This document shows positions 45,172 through 58,090 of a stretch of 64,000 nucleotides of DNA, in pieces. Every line of letters starts with the position of its first letter. Within the stretch, counting starts at the first letter, position 1. Location: positions 79,769,429-79,833,428 of the forward strand of contig CM049312.1 in assembly GCA_026874595.1 (NCBI GenBank), given 5' to 3'. This DNA is from Sipunculus nudus (lineage: Eukaryota > Annelida > Sipuncula > Golfingiida > Sipunculidae). Made by a program: the position numbers and the translations under genes. Below the pieces are notes generated by a model, which saw nothing but the letters and a program-made list of their open reading frames with translations, searched no databases and had not been told where the DNA came from.

Positions 45172-48100
45172 ATGACCCATGGGTCATGAGGCTCAGCTGA
45201 CTAGCATGACATTTTAACCTTACATTAATAAGAATGTTATCATCTAAATGCCAAATTAAAATTAACTTTACATGAGATCTTGGCCTTCGACCTTATGGCA
45301 CAAATGTCGACAGGGATCATACTTAAGTGATGGGTTCCACATGTATTGTAATACTGATTCCAATCAAAGTGACCAGTATTCAAACGCCTCTGAGACTTGG
45401 TTTAAACATTTTTACTGTTAAATTTGAGGAGAAAATATAAGTTATCGCATTGACAAGAAATCCTAAAGATGATGTCCTATAATTCGGCCGATTTTTGACT
45501 ATGTAGATTAATCTCACCAGTTTTAATATTAACAAAGAGCATTGTAGAAACGTGCGAAGATTTCTAGGGCAATATCTCCACTGCTTCATTATTTAGAGGT
45601 CACAATTATTCTAGAATTCTGCAGATATGAACTTGAAGATCTCTGTCGAACTCTCATGTTCCAATTTCCTCAGAAAATATGCCGGATAAAACTGGCGTGT
45701 CAAATATGACGGGGAAATCTTTAGGACTTCAAAAGTTATAGGGGTCACAAGGTCAACAATATTCGAACTCTTCATGGACGTTGGTAGAAAAAGCCACGTC
45801 GAATTTCAGGGGAAATATTCATTGCTTTGTACACTGGGACCTTATTAATCAGGCAAATATGACACCCAATCAGAGTATTAGGGTATTCTGTTCACTGGCG
45901 TTCTTTAACTAGGGAACTGTGAGTCTCTCTGCTCAGCCGATTTTTTCTATAAGGACATTTCTATGAGCTTTGTAAAATGTTGCCTTTCCCCTTGACTGTG
46001 TATGCAAAACATCGACAGGGTTCTTCTCTACTGGTAGGTGAAAGATGCAAGATTTGGGATCAGATGTGTACCACTCACAAACGAATGTGCCTTTTTGAGG
46101 GGTGACTCGGTGTTATGACCCAGCAATGGGGATAATTACACACCCAGGACCTGCAGGTTGGGTAGACACCGGGCCTGGGTGACACCAGGATATAAAAATA
46201 ACATGATAGGAAGCGAGTGCTACCGCCCTGTCACGTAAAAACTAAAACTAGTGACCCATGGGTCATGACGCTCAGCTGACAAAAGGAATGTTATCATCTG
46301 AATACCAAATTTTGTAAATGGTATGTAGTAATTTAACTATAGCTATTAGACTTCCTCAAAACCAACAAGAAAAACAAAAGTTTCATGACAATATGTCCGG
46401 CCATTTCAATGGAATCTAGCTTTATTATATGCAGTCAGCTGAGCAGAAAATGACCATGTATATATAGTAAGGACATCCCTGGATGTCAGGAGAGAATTTT
46501 CTAGGTCCAACAGTAAAGTTTTGTACCCTGTCTGGGAGCTTGAAATGTTTTGGCCAGTAATATAGGTCATTACGCCCTTATTTCAGGTTTCCATGGAGCT
46601 TGCCCAAAACTTCCCTGTATAATACATTGGATTCTTCTAGGGTAAGCAGATACATTTTGTGCCCATCTGATTTTCAGGGTGCCAAAAATCATGTTAATGG
46701 CCCACAGTTTACAAAATACAGGTCACCATGACCAAATTTCAGGTTTCCATGCAGATTTTTCCCAGGACCTGCCTGAATTCATATTAGAAGATTCTAGACC
46801 CACTAGATACAATTTGTGCCCCTTCTGACTGACTGAGTGCTCACAATCATGTTTTCAGCCGATAGTTCATATATAGTTTGCAAAATATAGGTCCCATAAT
46901 ATAACTGCAGGTTTCCAAGGAGATCGGCCAAGGAACGCTTTGGAAGTACAGTTTCAACGTCTCTGTATCCTGATTTGTATCCTGTTAATCCAGACGATAG
47001 AAGAAACAAGCTGGTGGGTCCAATTTGAAGAAATAAATATGCACTACTTTAAACGTTAAAAAATGCTACAATAAAAAGGCTACATTGAACATGGTGGAAA
47101 CAATGTGTCAAATCCAAGGGAAATTATGCAATACTTCTAAAGGTATCATGTTCACAAGAAATCCAAAAGATGATGTACGTATGTCACAATTCGACAGATT
47201 TAACCTTAAATTTAATGGCAAAGGTCACCATGTATAGAGACATAAGGAAACAAACCTGCTGTAGGACACTGTATGAAACCACATCTGCGAAACTGATATG
47301 AATGCTGTCATTTTTCGGTCAACATAATAGAAATGATATTAGAGAGAGAAAAAAAAACAGCTGATGGAGCTCTCCATGGTCAATAATCTTAGCAAATAGC
47401 ATGGTATTTCAAGCATTAAAGGGGCCTAATCACCTATAAAGCACATTCAATTAACATGAAAAGTAGCGTTTTCTTATTTAAATAAATTGGTACCTCTCAA
47501 AATATTGTCTTGAATTCATTAGCTTACCCCTGTACACGAGGGTTAAAAACTGTAGACTGGGCGCGATCACAGGCATCAAAAAAACAGCGTGTGGGACTCC
47601 ATGCAGCGGCCGGGCCACAACACTTTTTAAACAGGAGATGCCCTGACTGACATGGCCCGAAAATGTAACACATGTTCCACTGACTGAAACTACGCGTGTT
47701 GCGTTTGCTTAGGGACTCGATACACGATCTCACACTGTGCTAAACGTCTCATTTCAGTTGAGACCCCTAGAAAAACCGTACATATCTTTCGCGACAGGTT
47801 TTACAATAAATTTACATTCGGCCCATGAACTGAAATGTCCATCCAGCAGAGATATATCAGAGGAAAAGGAAGTCTATGTGAGGACTAGTTTGGACTGGTG
47901 TTTGTTTGGGATCTGTCGCGCTTGCGCAAAGTAAGACCTCCTGTAACGCGACCTTATTTGGCAAACAGTTTCGTGGGCTGTGTATAATAACACGCAGAAC
48001 CATAACAAAGTTTTAAACAGCCGTAATCGAGGTACTGAGACTGTCCGCTGGAAAGGTTTTGCTGGAAAACCTTTGTATGAAGCAAAACTGAACTGATAGT

Positions 48101-48440
48101 GTTAAAGAATAGGCATACTATTGTGTATCAACTGTTTAATTGGTATGGAGTTCACAAACGAGATCCATAGCCCACGGGATAGGGGTAGCAGTTACCTAAT
48201 TCAGCTATCCAAGGAGAATAAATATGATATTTTAAATCAAATTAAGTTTTATTCAGAACAATGGCCTATCATCCGACAAAGGATGAAGATAATAACACAG
48301 ATATATACTGACTATTGTTGGTTTTACAACACCAAGAGTGTTTCCGGATTGAACATTAAGCTACCTCATACACTTTGTATCTAGACTCAGGGCTTATAAA
48401 ACTAATCTACAAGTGACCCATGGGTAATGAAGCTCAGCTG
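45172..48440. mobile_element. Nested HINE/Pearl-like elements
   Basis: Heads with the palindrome TGACCCATGGGTCA and GCTCAGCTGAC lie at 45172 and 46251. A variant (gtgacccatgggtaatgaaGCTCAGCTG) is at 48413. Core words of the ~150-bp type occur at about 46530, 46665 and 46820 (tgtctgggagcttg, tttcagggtgccaaaaatcatg, gactgagtgctcacaatcatg). An end-like gcagtcagctgagcagaaaa is at 46430-46450. Between 46080 and 46235 an LTR-like piece (tgttatgacccagcaatggggataattacacaccc) is visible. 47400-48100 starts 'ggggcctaatcacctataaagcacattcaat' and is an unclassified GC-richer segment with 65-69-codon frames on both strands and no domain. Confidence 0.55.
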
Positions 48441-48857
48441 CAAAGCATGACCTGCGACATTATGGGCTCAGATTCACAACATCCAGTCAAATTTTTTAAG
48501 AACATTTTGCCAATTTTGTTAAAACTTTCTACGATGACAGAAATATATATCACTTATGTTGGTTAAAAAACACAGTGACTTGATGGTCTGAAACAAAATG
48601 TATAGTTGTTGGTCTAATAGGAACTAATCCCATAGCTTGCTTGATACCCGTCAGTCTTAAAAGGAACAGACCAGGATGAACAGTGTAGCTTGAAATATGT
48701 TAACAAGCATTTGGAACATTTTTTTACCGTGACCTTGACCTCTGACGTTTTGAACTCAACATCAATGGGGTTCTTCCCCTATAAGTAGATAAGCCATATA
48801 TGTAAGATGGAAGGTATAGGTTGAAAATTTTGCCTTAAAATGACCCCACGCAGGAAG

Positions 48858-49506
48858 GGTGGGGACTAGTTTAGCGGCTTACTTGTGTGAATTAGCGTCT
48901 AGACTGGTACCCAACCATATATTTTAGGTGGCGCCACCGCGTGTCTGTTTATGAGACTTAAAAGTAATGTAAACAAACATTGTCGCGTGTTCCGGAATCC
49001 AGGGATGACAAAGGTTGTTTATTGCTAAATTTGTAGTTTTACCAATACGTCATTTAAGAATCAAAATTATGCAAAAGTATATTCAATAATCAAGTTTGAT
49101 AAAAAAATTATATATATTTTATACTTAGCGCTTCAGGCCTACGTACTTAAGTTCACAGCCGATGGTTTGTTTATAATACTTTATTATAGGACCGGAGTTG
49201 AAAGCAAAGACTGGTCGTACCCAAGTGAGACCGGTATGACACGCCGCATGAAACAGAAAAGGAAAACGTATTGATAATTTTGTCTAAAAGTTACAATATA
49301 ACCATTTTATGTGGCAGCAAACTGAAAAGTATGTAAAGTTGAGCCACAACACGTGGAGCGGTTAAGAGAGGTCCGCTTGGCGTATGTTCCCATGAGCTTA
49401 TCTCCGGAAATACATTGGAACCGGCTTTTTCTACCTCCTTGAATGGAGATAAAAAAGAGTCGGTACCAGTCTAGACACAAGTAAGCCGCTAAACTAGTAT
49501 CCACCC
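48858..49506. mobile_element. 649-bp hAT-like nonautonomous element, 8-bp TSD
   Basis: GCAGGAAG is duplicated at 48850-48857 and 49507-49514, exactly outside the element. The ends are inverted over about 45 bp: GGTGGGGACTAGTTTAGCGG, CTTACTTGTG and TCTAGACTGGTACC on the left, with an extra ten bases (tgaattagcg) before TCTAGAC; the right end has the uninterrupted complement (GGTACCAGTCTAGACACAAG, TAAGCCGCTAAACTAG). An 8-bp duplication fits hAT (or P-type) transposases. The interior has aGGTGGCGCCACCgcgtgtc at 48926 and no ORF for a transposase. It has inserted into the 'gaccttgacctttgacc' repeat. Confidence 0.88.
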
Positions 49507-49514
49507 GCAGGAAG

Positions 49515-49775
49515 TGGGTGTTGTGGACTTGACCTTTGACCTCAAAATCAACAGGTCTTTTTCCCTGTTGGCAGTGGGTGTTGTGAACTTGACCTTTGAC
49601 CTTGTAACCTACAAATAATTATGATTCTTTCCCTGTTGGTAGGGGAGCGATATAGGGTACTGCATAGGGTTCATGATCCTAGCCCACTCACACGATGTGT
49701 GCCCTGCTAACAAACGGACGACGGACAAAGACCCACCGCTATAGCACAGCATGACTAAAAGTCTGCTGAGCTAAA
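49515..49775. repeat. 'gaccttgacctttgacc' repeat with HINE-type tail
   Basis: Two copies of 'gtgggtgttgtg-acttgacctttgacctc/ttg' at 49516 and 49577, then a degenerate tail: aacggacgacggacaaagacccaccgctatagcacagcatgactaaaaGTCTGCTGAGCtaaaaa. Confidence 0.65.
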
Positions 49776-49986
49776 AATAAATTCTTAGTAAAAATGTGTA
49801 CAATATGTTACGCAAATTAATTTCCTTCATGGAATGACCGAACACCACCATATCTGCACCAACTGCATGGCCAAGAGATACACTATATTTGCCCCTTCAC
49901 TTCTACAAATGACCTGTATGTGCAAGGTTTTTACCTTTTTCAAATATGGGCAAACCCCTATGATGCAAGTCCCGTTAATAAAACAA

Positions 49987-50640
49987 GTGACCCGTTGGTC
50001 ATGACGCTCAGCCGACTGACATATTGATAATATGTCCTCGCACAGACAACTAATTGAGATAATGTAGCTGGCATCATTGTCCATGCATATTAGCTTAAGT
50101 TCATCAAGACCCATAAGCACAACAAATTTGGTAAATATCCAACCAGCCTTTCATGAGGAATCTGGCAATTTGTGTGTTTCTTGCATTATTTCTGGGGTGC
50201 TCAAACATACCCAAACACTCTGAGAATATAGGTCACTGTGACCCAATTTCAGGTTTCTTGGGAGAACTTATGAGGAACTCTCAGGATGTCAAGTTAGAAG
50301 ATTCTGGGCCCAAAGGTAATGATTTGTGCCCTGCTTTGGTATCAAATTTTTAATTATGCTTAGGATGCTTATAAGTCCAATAGCTCAGAGAGTATGGGTA
50401 ACAGAGGATATTTTCACAGACCTCCCTGGATCTCAAGTTTCAAGATTCTAGGACCAATGGTTACAATTTGTGCCCTGTTAACAGATGACGGCATCTTTGA
50501 AGGTCTAAAATATAGAGAAAAAAGTGTTAAAATTAAAAAAAAAATAAAGGTTGTGCCACCAGTCCGCAAGAACTAATGAAACACTCCATGATGAATATGC
50601 GTGCAAAGGATCAGGGTGATCAATGGATTAGAAACTTTAC
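49987..50640. mobile_element. HINE-like element, tail not found
   Basis: The head gtgacccgttggtcatgacGCTCAGCCGACTGACAT is at 49986-50022. The first 400 bases are strongly similar to 58091-58480 (shared: atgtaggtggcatcat, aagacccataagcaca, gaggaatctggc, tttctggggtgctcaaacata, gagaacttatgaggaactctcaggat). One 340-type core unit follows (gtgccaccagtccgcaagaact, 50555). Confidence 0.7.
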
Positions 50641-53600
50641 TGTAACAATGCGTTCTTTAATGGGTAGAACCACTTAACAATAGTCGGACACGCTTTTAAA
50701 TATTGCACGGTTGCACCAATTTAATTTTAGCAATGATAGCCATACCAGTGATAGCTATACCAAGTCGAATACAAGTCCGAGTCCTTCAGGTGCAAGCCCA
50801 GGTCCACTTTCATCAAGTCCGTGTCATTTCGAACAAGAGTCCGAGTCCGGGTACAATGCAAATCCCATTTGTGTGTGTGTTTGGGGGGGGGGGGCTTCGT
50901 ATTTGTGAAATTCTTAGTTACCTGGAACATATATTGTTCGTAATGGTGGGTTGTTCACAACTGTGTGGTAGGCGAAATGGGGTTGGGGGGGGGGGGGGGT
51001 ACGTAGTTAAAGAAATTTATAAAGGAAATATGCAGTATTATAAATTACCCATGTTTATATTTGAATGTTAACATTTATTTAGCTCCCGGATGAAGGGATA
51101 AAACTTGGTATATATAATCTTATTTGTTTAATAATCATTTGTAGTCATGTATAAAAGTCTTAGGTGTATATATTTCTACTTGAAATGAGATGGACTCGGC
51201 CTGATTTCCAGAGACCCTTTACCTCCGAGGTTTTACATAACTCGATTTTCATCACTGAAATTAGGATTTTACAACGTGCGCATATGCCTGACGTAAACCT
51301 GTATTACGATTAAAAGCACAAACCACCTTATAAACTACCATATAGCAGATTCGGCAAAATAAAAGGTTGTTAATTGAAAACAAGATTAATACAAGACAAT
51401 ATAGCTAATTTAAATTTCATAATACCAGGGCGTCAAGATGGAAGTGATTGTAAAAAAAAAACAACAGAAAAATAGGAATTACAGGAGTGAAAAATAGGAA
51501 GAAAATAGGAATGTTATTGTTAAAATAGGAAAAAATTTGAAATATTTTTGTATGCATAATAGCGTACCCCCACAGCCATTCTAGTTCACCAGTATAATAT
51601 ATCATTGTTTACCAACACTCTTAGGGGCTAACCATAGGTTGGGGGCTATTTAATTTCTCCCAGCAAAGAAGATTTTTCTCTTGATGGTGACAAAAAATAA
51701 ACGCTTTTTCCTCCCTGTTGAAAAGGTTCGGTCGTTACATTTTTATATGTGCACAACTGAACGGCTTCCCACACATATATACATATCTGATATACCAAAG
51801 GTGAATACTGTGGTTGGCTTCCTATTCGTTAGGTTAAATTTTCGCGGTCTTAACAGTTTCAATGTTTCGCGAGGGTTTCATTTTCGCGATCTCGCAATAA
51901 GAAATTCCTACACAAAATAAAGCATAATTATATGGATTATTATACAAAATAATACATGCGAAATCATTTATAATTAGACAAATGAACATCAAAATAGTTA
52001 AAATCATTGTTCATCGATGCCAGATAATTTCAAAAATCGGAAATCATCTGTTACAGCAACCTTTGAACTTACAAGATCTTATTCTTTATGATAAATATCA
52101 ATCATTAAGCTCTTGACTTGCTTTCCACAATTGGACTCTTATTCACGAAGGTTTTATTTTCCCGTTAATTCTTTTTTTCGCGAATATCGCGAACTTGTAA
52201 CCCTGGTGAACAAAAGGATCAACCATAACATGGTGAAATGTAGGGGAAGAAATTGGGAGGAGGTGTCCCATATTGTATGGAAGGGGGGGGGGGGTCAAAA
52301 TATGGAACAATATTTGAGCAATTTTGGAACATTTTCCTTGAAAAGTATCACGAATATCCAATGTATAAAAATCACAACATTATCAAGGTCCTAAAAAGGA
52401 CTGATCAATCATAACTGCCTCCGAAATAAGTATATGTACCTGCATTCTTATAATAGCATGCTAAAAATACACTTTCTTGATCTTCTGAGTTGCCAATTTC
52501 TTATCGTTTATTTTGATTTACCATTCTTTTAAGGATTTTGGATTAAAATAACCTGATCATTCATGTAAAGTCAAAGATCCAAATCTGTAACTAGACTTAT
52601 TTTTATTGTATCTTTAAGAATTAACAAGGACTGCCAAACAACTCAGCAGCACTCTTTTTTCCTCTTTATTTCAGTGAAAGAATTCTGATAAATACCCTGT
52701 CTCTTCTACTTTAACATTCTAGTTAGAACAAGCATGGGACATTTAACAATTTTTTTTGTGTGCAAAGTCCAGCATGTGTCACAACATGTGGAAAATGCCT
52801 TTATCTTCATGCAGGGGGATGTGCGCCATGTATGTTTTTGATTTTGGGAACGATACGCGTAAATACATATATACACTATTGTGGCATGCGAAGCACATCG
52901 TTATTCAAGTCTTCGATAAAAATGTCACTCTTTATTTCAAGGAAGTCTACTCTTTTTTCCAAGGAGCATTTACACTTTTTTCAAGTCATTTACCTTTAGG
53001 CAGACCTGCAACAGTTAAAATAAATATATTGTTAAAGTTCAAGAAAGAGGGGTGTATATAACCTCTTCACCTCCCCATTCCCAATGGTACATGGTCATTA
53101 ATTTCAGGAAGCACCAGTGCTGCTTCTGGAGTTGAGGATGAAATACCATATGACAACTGTTCGTGTATATAAAAGCCTTTGATTTAAAATTTATTTCCCT
53201 TCCTTAACACTTTATCAATTCCTCCAAAGATCTAAATATACTCCCTACGGACGACTGGGTTCTACTTGTCAAAACATGAAATGTTAACAAAAACAGGATG
53301 ACATTTAAATTTATGTAATTCAATGAAATTTAATCAAAGGCCTTAGTTAATATCAAACTACCACTGATCCTAATTGTAACACAGATGTATGATGAAGCAT
53401 GTCATAATGTAAATTGCATGATCATGATTGTTATTTAGAGGTTATTGCAATAAAAAAATCGTTCACATTAATGAATGAGCATTATATGTCCTAACTTTAT
53501 CAAAACAAACTGAAACCTCTCATTTATTAAGAAATCATTAAACCAAATGGTACATGCTTCAGATGTTTCAGAGATGTAATCAGATTTTTGTTACAGTCAT

Positions 53601-53695
53601 TGTCAACAACACCAAAGCTAAGCACTGACAGTACAGTCATATCTAATCTCAGTATGAATAAAGATAAAGGGACCCAATTATCTGTCTGACCCTTG
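50641..53695. other. Intergenic: poly-G runs and decayed MITE-like pieces
   Basis: G runs lie at 50882-50894, 50980-51000 and 52283-52294. A purine-pyrimidine motif 'aagtccgagtcc' is repeated at 50770-50860. Words attttcgcggtc, tttcgcgagg and ttttcgcgatctcgc (51840-51897), with ttttttcgcgaatatcgcgaac (52165-52190), are the TTCGCGAA-type repeats common in molluscs. aataggaa words cluster at 51470-51535 and again at 55390-55440. No gene recognised. Confidence 0.5.
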
Positions 53696-53699
53696 TAAA

Positions 53700-54873
53700 C
53701 TAAAGGAAATCCCTCGGGCTTTTTATAACTGATGACCGCTTCTTTAAGGTCTCAAAAATAGGGGAGGGGGGGATGCGTAAAAATTCGGAAAAAGATACAG
53801 GTGGCGCGACCAGTCTGAAGGAACTGATGAAACACTGCATGATCAATATGCATGCAAAGAATCATAGGCATCAATTCCAATTGATCAGATACTAGAGCTT
53901 TTGTAGCAAATTTTTAATTATTCCGGGGGGTACTTCTGGGCCCCATAGCTCAGAGGATATGGATAACAGAGATCTAATTTCAGGTTTCCAAGGAGATTTT
54001 TAATGGACCTACCTTGATGTCAAGTAAGACGATTCTAGATCCAGCGGTTACGATTTGTGGCCAGTTGACAGATGAGTGATTCATCGTCGGTCTCAAAATT
54101 AGAGAAAAAATCTTAAAATTGGAATAAAATACGTGACGCAAACAGTTTGCAGGAACTGATGAAACATCCTATGATCATTAATCATGTAACGAATCATGGT
54201 GAGCCATGCATTAGTAGTTCAGATACTTGAGCTTTTGTATCAAATTTTTTATTATTCTGGAGGTATCTCTAAGCCCCATAGCTCGGAGGATATGGGTAGC
54301 AGAGACCTTATTTCATGTTTCTAAGAAAATCTGTTTCATGAACCTCTCTTGGTGTCTAGTAAGAAGATTCCAGGTCCATTGGTAACCCGTTAAAATCGTT
54401 AAAAAATCGATAAAAATCCAGCTGGCGCCACCAGTCTGCTGAAACTGATGAAACTCTCCATGATCAATATGCATGCAAAGAAAGATGGTCATTAAATCAT
54501 TAGTTGTTCAGACACTTGAGCTTTTGTGTCAAATATTTCATTATTTTGGGGACTAATTCTGAGCCCCATAGTTCAAAAGGATATCGGTAACAGAGACCTA
54601 ATTTCAGGTTTCCAAGGAGATTTTTCATGGATCTCCCAGCTTGTCAAGTGATAAGATCCAAGGACCAGTGGTTAAGATTTGTGCCCTCTTAACAGACGAC
54701 CGCATCTTTCAAAAACTCAAAAACAGAGAAAAACACCAAAATGTACAGGTGGCGTCACAGGATAGCTTGGACGAACGGACGGACAGACAGACAGACAGAC
54801 AGACGTGCATACGGACGACGGAAAAAGAGTGATCGGTATAGCTTAGATGACTTACAGTCAGCTGAGCTAAAAA
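53700..54873. mobile_element. HINE-like element, ~330-bp core units and full tail
   Basis: Core units are anchored at 53800 (ggtggcgcgaccagtctg), 54131, 54421 (ctggcgccaccagtctgctg) and 54747 (ggtggcgtcac), a spacing of 289-331 bp. The tail is complete: (GACG/GACA)n at 54773-54805, cggacgacggaaaaagagtgatcggtatagcttagatgacttacaGTCAGCTGAGCTaaaaa ending at 54873. No head was recognised at the left border. Confidence 0.75.
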
Positions 54874-55834
54874 TAGGCAAGAAAATCACCTTTCTACCTC
54901 CGCATATATGCAACCGACCACCCTACGCGACACGTTTTTCCCGTTTGTCAACATTGCTGTGTTAACAAACATTTTGTTTATAAACACGTTCATACATCCT
55001 TCACGAAGGCGCTGTAAGACATTTCATACCAAAATTGTCCTTTGATCATAATATATACACAGAGGAAGTCAGAAATCACAGTTTTTTTCTCTCAAAAGGT
55101 AGGTGAATGGTAACCTTTAAATATGAAAGAACTATACATCAGTTACTTTAAGGTTTTGAGTCAAGATGAAAAGCACTTCCATTATTCTAATTCTCTGTGT
55201 TAGATGCCATAGAGACTAAGGCTGATTAGATACATCCTATCGTGTACATGGAAAAGTGTGCACAATTTATTTTTTAAAAAGTTAGGGGTATTATGATGGC
55301 AAATTCTTCTTGGTGTGAGAAATTTTATGCTTTGCCTGATCAAAATAAAGTAATCAAATATGTTAAACACATCATGCCCATAAAAAAAGGAAATATAGGA
55401 AATTTTTCCTGAAAAGGGAAAAATAGGAAACAATAGGAATTTTATACCTCTATTGTAGTTGCAGTATTCCATTTGAAAAACAAAGCATCAAATGACCATT
55501 CACACATTCCATTTATCCTCTTAATACCCCAAAAAATCGTCGTCCCAGATTTGAGACTTGAAAGTATACCGATATATGCACGGTTAAGTAGAAATACATT
55601 TTATGTAACAGTTAGCTGGATAATCATCGTCCACGGATACAGTGTTCATATTTAAAAAAAAAACTTTATTTATATTTTCCGGTCAAGCCCGGCAAGTAAT
55701 ATATTTTCATCAAAGGAGTTGGCAACGAGCGAAACTGTTAAGATATTGAGAGTATATTTTAACATCAATTATGCTCTCAAGCCAAAGTAAATGCGAACGT
55801 GTCCATGGATGCGAATGTTAATGGTAAATAAAAC
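54874..55834. other. Intergenic, no recognised gene
   Basis: Frames at 55200-55472 and 55473-55655 are AT-driven and without domains. Confidence 0.45.
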
Positions 55835-56570
55835 TGTAATGATTTGTCCCCTGTCAATTGATGACCGTTTTTTGAAGGTCTCAAAATATAGTGGGAATGC
55901 GAAAAATTAAAAAAAAATACAGGTGACGCCATAATACTTCAGGAACTGATGATACTCTCTATGATCAATATGCATGGAAAGAACCATGGCAACCATTGTG
56001 TTTGTTTTTCAGATAACGGCATTTTTTTTATCAAATTTCAATTATTCTGGGGTCCTCTAACAGGTCCCATAACTCGGAGTATATATTTCGCAGTGACCTA
56101 ACTTCAGGTGTCCTGGGAGACTTTTTTCAAGGACCCTCCCTGAATATTAAATTACAAGATTAGACGGACGGACATGCAGACGGACGACGGATGTTTTGCC
56201 ATAACTCCGATGACTTTCAGTCAGCTGAGCTAAAAATCGTAAAAAGTACTAACAAGAATAATCTTGGTCAATATTCAAGACAAAATTCATGACAATCCAT
56301 GCATTAATTACCAAGCTACTGGAGGTTTTTGTATCTTTTTTTATAACTAATTCTGACTGCTATTTACAAACCCCTATGATCATATAGGTCGCAGCGACCT
56401 GATTTCAGGTTTCCAAGGAGATTTTTTATCCATGGATTTGACTTAGAAGCTTCTAGGGTCACCGGTTACGATTTGTGCCTTTACTAACCGACGCCCGGAA
56501 GGCGAGGCCAGCTTCTGAAGAGGTGCCATTCCTATACCTCAGTTGACATTCAGTCGTCTGAGCTAAACAA
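55835..56570. mobile_element. Two successive HINE-like tails
   Basis: One unit with aggtgacgccataatacttcagg (55920) closes with acggacggacatgcagacggacgacgg ... GTCAGCTGAGCTaaaaa at about 56237. A second, shorter one starts there and closes at about 56570 with a degenerate tail (ctcagttgacattcaGTCGTCTGAGCTaaac). Confidence 0.65.
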
Positions 56571-57119
56571 ACATATAGGCCTCTAAAGTATATAATAAAC
56601 GTAAACACGATTCTACTCTGTACATGTCTGGTATGATTTAAATCACTTGATTTATATTGTGATTCACGACTTAAATCAAGTTTTAAATTCCTAATAAAGA
56701 TCATCAAAATTTATCTTTTAAAACTAACTGATCAGTTACGATTGATATTACTGCATAATGAATGTCATAACATTAAAAAATCACCAACTGCAGAGTTTTG
56801 TAGAAAAAAAATTAAAAATAAACAAGTTATTTGTCGCAAGATTTGTATTTAATCTGACCATAATACATAAATCAAAACAAGAAATTTCTGGCATCCGAGA
56901 TGCCGAAGTATCCCAAGACAAATAAAGTAAACCCCCTTGTAAATAGTCCCCTTTCTTCAGAAGCATATACTGACAACTGACAAGGCCACAAGGGTCAAGG
57001 TCACAAATGTTTGAATTTGTCCGACATCTTGGAAACAATTCGTGTATCATTAGTATGTGAAGAAAAAATATGCAGTTTTCCAAAATTGATTTGGTTCATA
57101 AAAATCTTTGTTTTTGTTT
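56571..57119. other. Intergenic, no recognised gene
   Basis: AT-rich; the minus frame 56781-57083 contains repeat-derived 'gtcaaggtcac' and no domain. Confidence 0.4.
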
Positions 57120-57830
57120 GTTTTTCACCAAATATGGAAATATTCTAGGCCACTCTCCTTGTAAAGTTCATGACCCCAATTTACATAAACTCCTTCCTGT
57201 AACCCATATCTATCCATATGCATAGTATGAAAGAAATATGTTTATTAGCTTTTTTTACTTGTAATGCTCACAGTACTGTCAAGTTATAATGATATTAGGG
57301 TAATAAAAGGCACAAAGACAAAAGGACAACTGGTGGCGCCACCAGTCTCCCACAGAAGACAAAACTATAAAGGTCTTCGGTCAACTTGATTTTTGGATCG
57401 ATCTATGCAATTTCTTGAGATAATTAAGATTTTGTGTGATTTTCACCAAATATTGGAAATATTCAAGGTCAAGGCCACTCTCACTGTAAAGGTCATGATC
57501 CGAATTTAAATATACCTCATTCCATAACCAATATGCATATGTTTTACAAGAAAAAAATTGTCTTTAACTTATAATGTTCACAGTACTGCAAGTGGCAATG
57601 ATAGGGGTATTGAAAGGGCGAAAACAAAAGAATGTTAATAGGTGGCGCCACCAAGCTTTCTTGAGATATTTAAGAAGTTGTGTGATTTTCACCGAAATGG
57701 ATCTATACAAGATGAAGGTCACTTTCCTATTTAAGGGTCATGACCCCATTTTAAATGGCTTTGTCCTCTCAACAATATCTATACTCATGTCACGTTTAAT
57801 AAAGATCCATAATATATTTTTTATGCTAAA
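57120..57830. repeat. Tandem ~300-bp repeat, second family with GGTGGCGCCACC
   Basis: Nearly three copies of a unit: 'tttcaccaaatatggaaatattc', 'ggccactctcnntgtaaaggtcatgacccnaattta', 'tatccatatgcatatg', 'acttgtaatgctcacagtactgcaag', then GGTGGCGCCACC at 57336 and 57639 (spacing about 303 bp). The words differ from the other core units but the palindrome is shared. Confidence 0.75.
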
Positions 57831-58090
57831 ATCATAGTATCCCCGACTCTGTCTGGGGATAAAATTGAAAAATTGATAAAAGTTATTTTGCAACCTGTTT
57901 CCTGTACAACCTTTACTGGCCATTATAAGCTGTTTTAGTGATTAGGTGGACTGATTTAGTACCCTGCCATTTTCTAATGCTGCATTATTTTAAATTACAC
58001 TGATAATAATGAAATGAAGAAATGCAATGAAGATATGATGAATTATTTCAAATGATTATAATAGATAACGACAAGCAGTTGTAAAAACAA
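57831..58090. other. AT-rich spacer
   Basis: No feature seen between the 300-bp repeat and the next element head. Confidence 0.5.

Noticed and set aside
47524-47934. Two opposed 65-69-codon frames in a GC-richer patch
   Set aside because: No domain and antiparallel neighbours; more likely part of an unclassified repeat.
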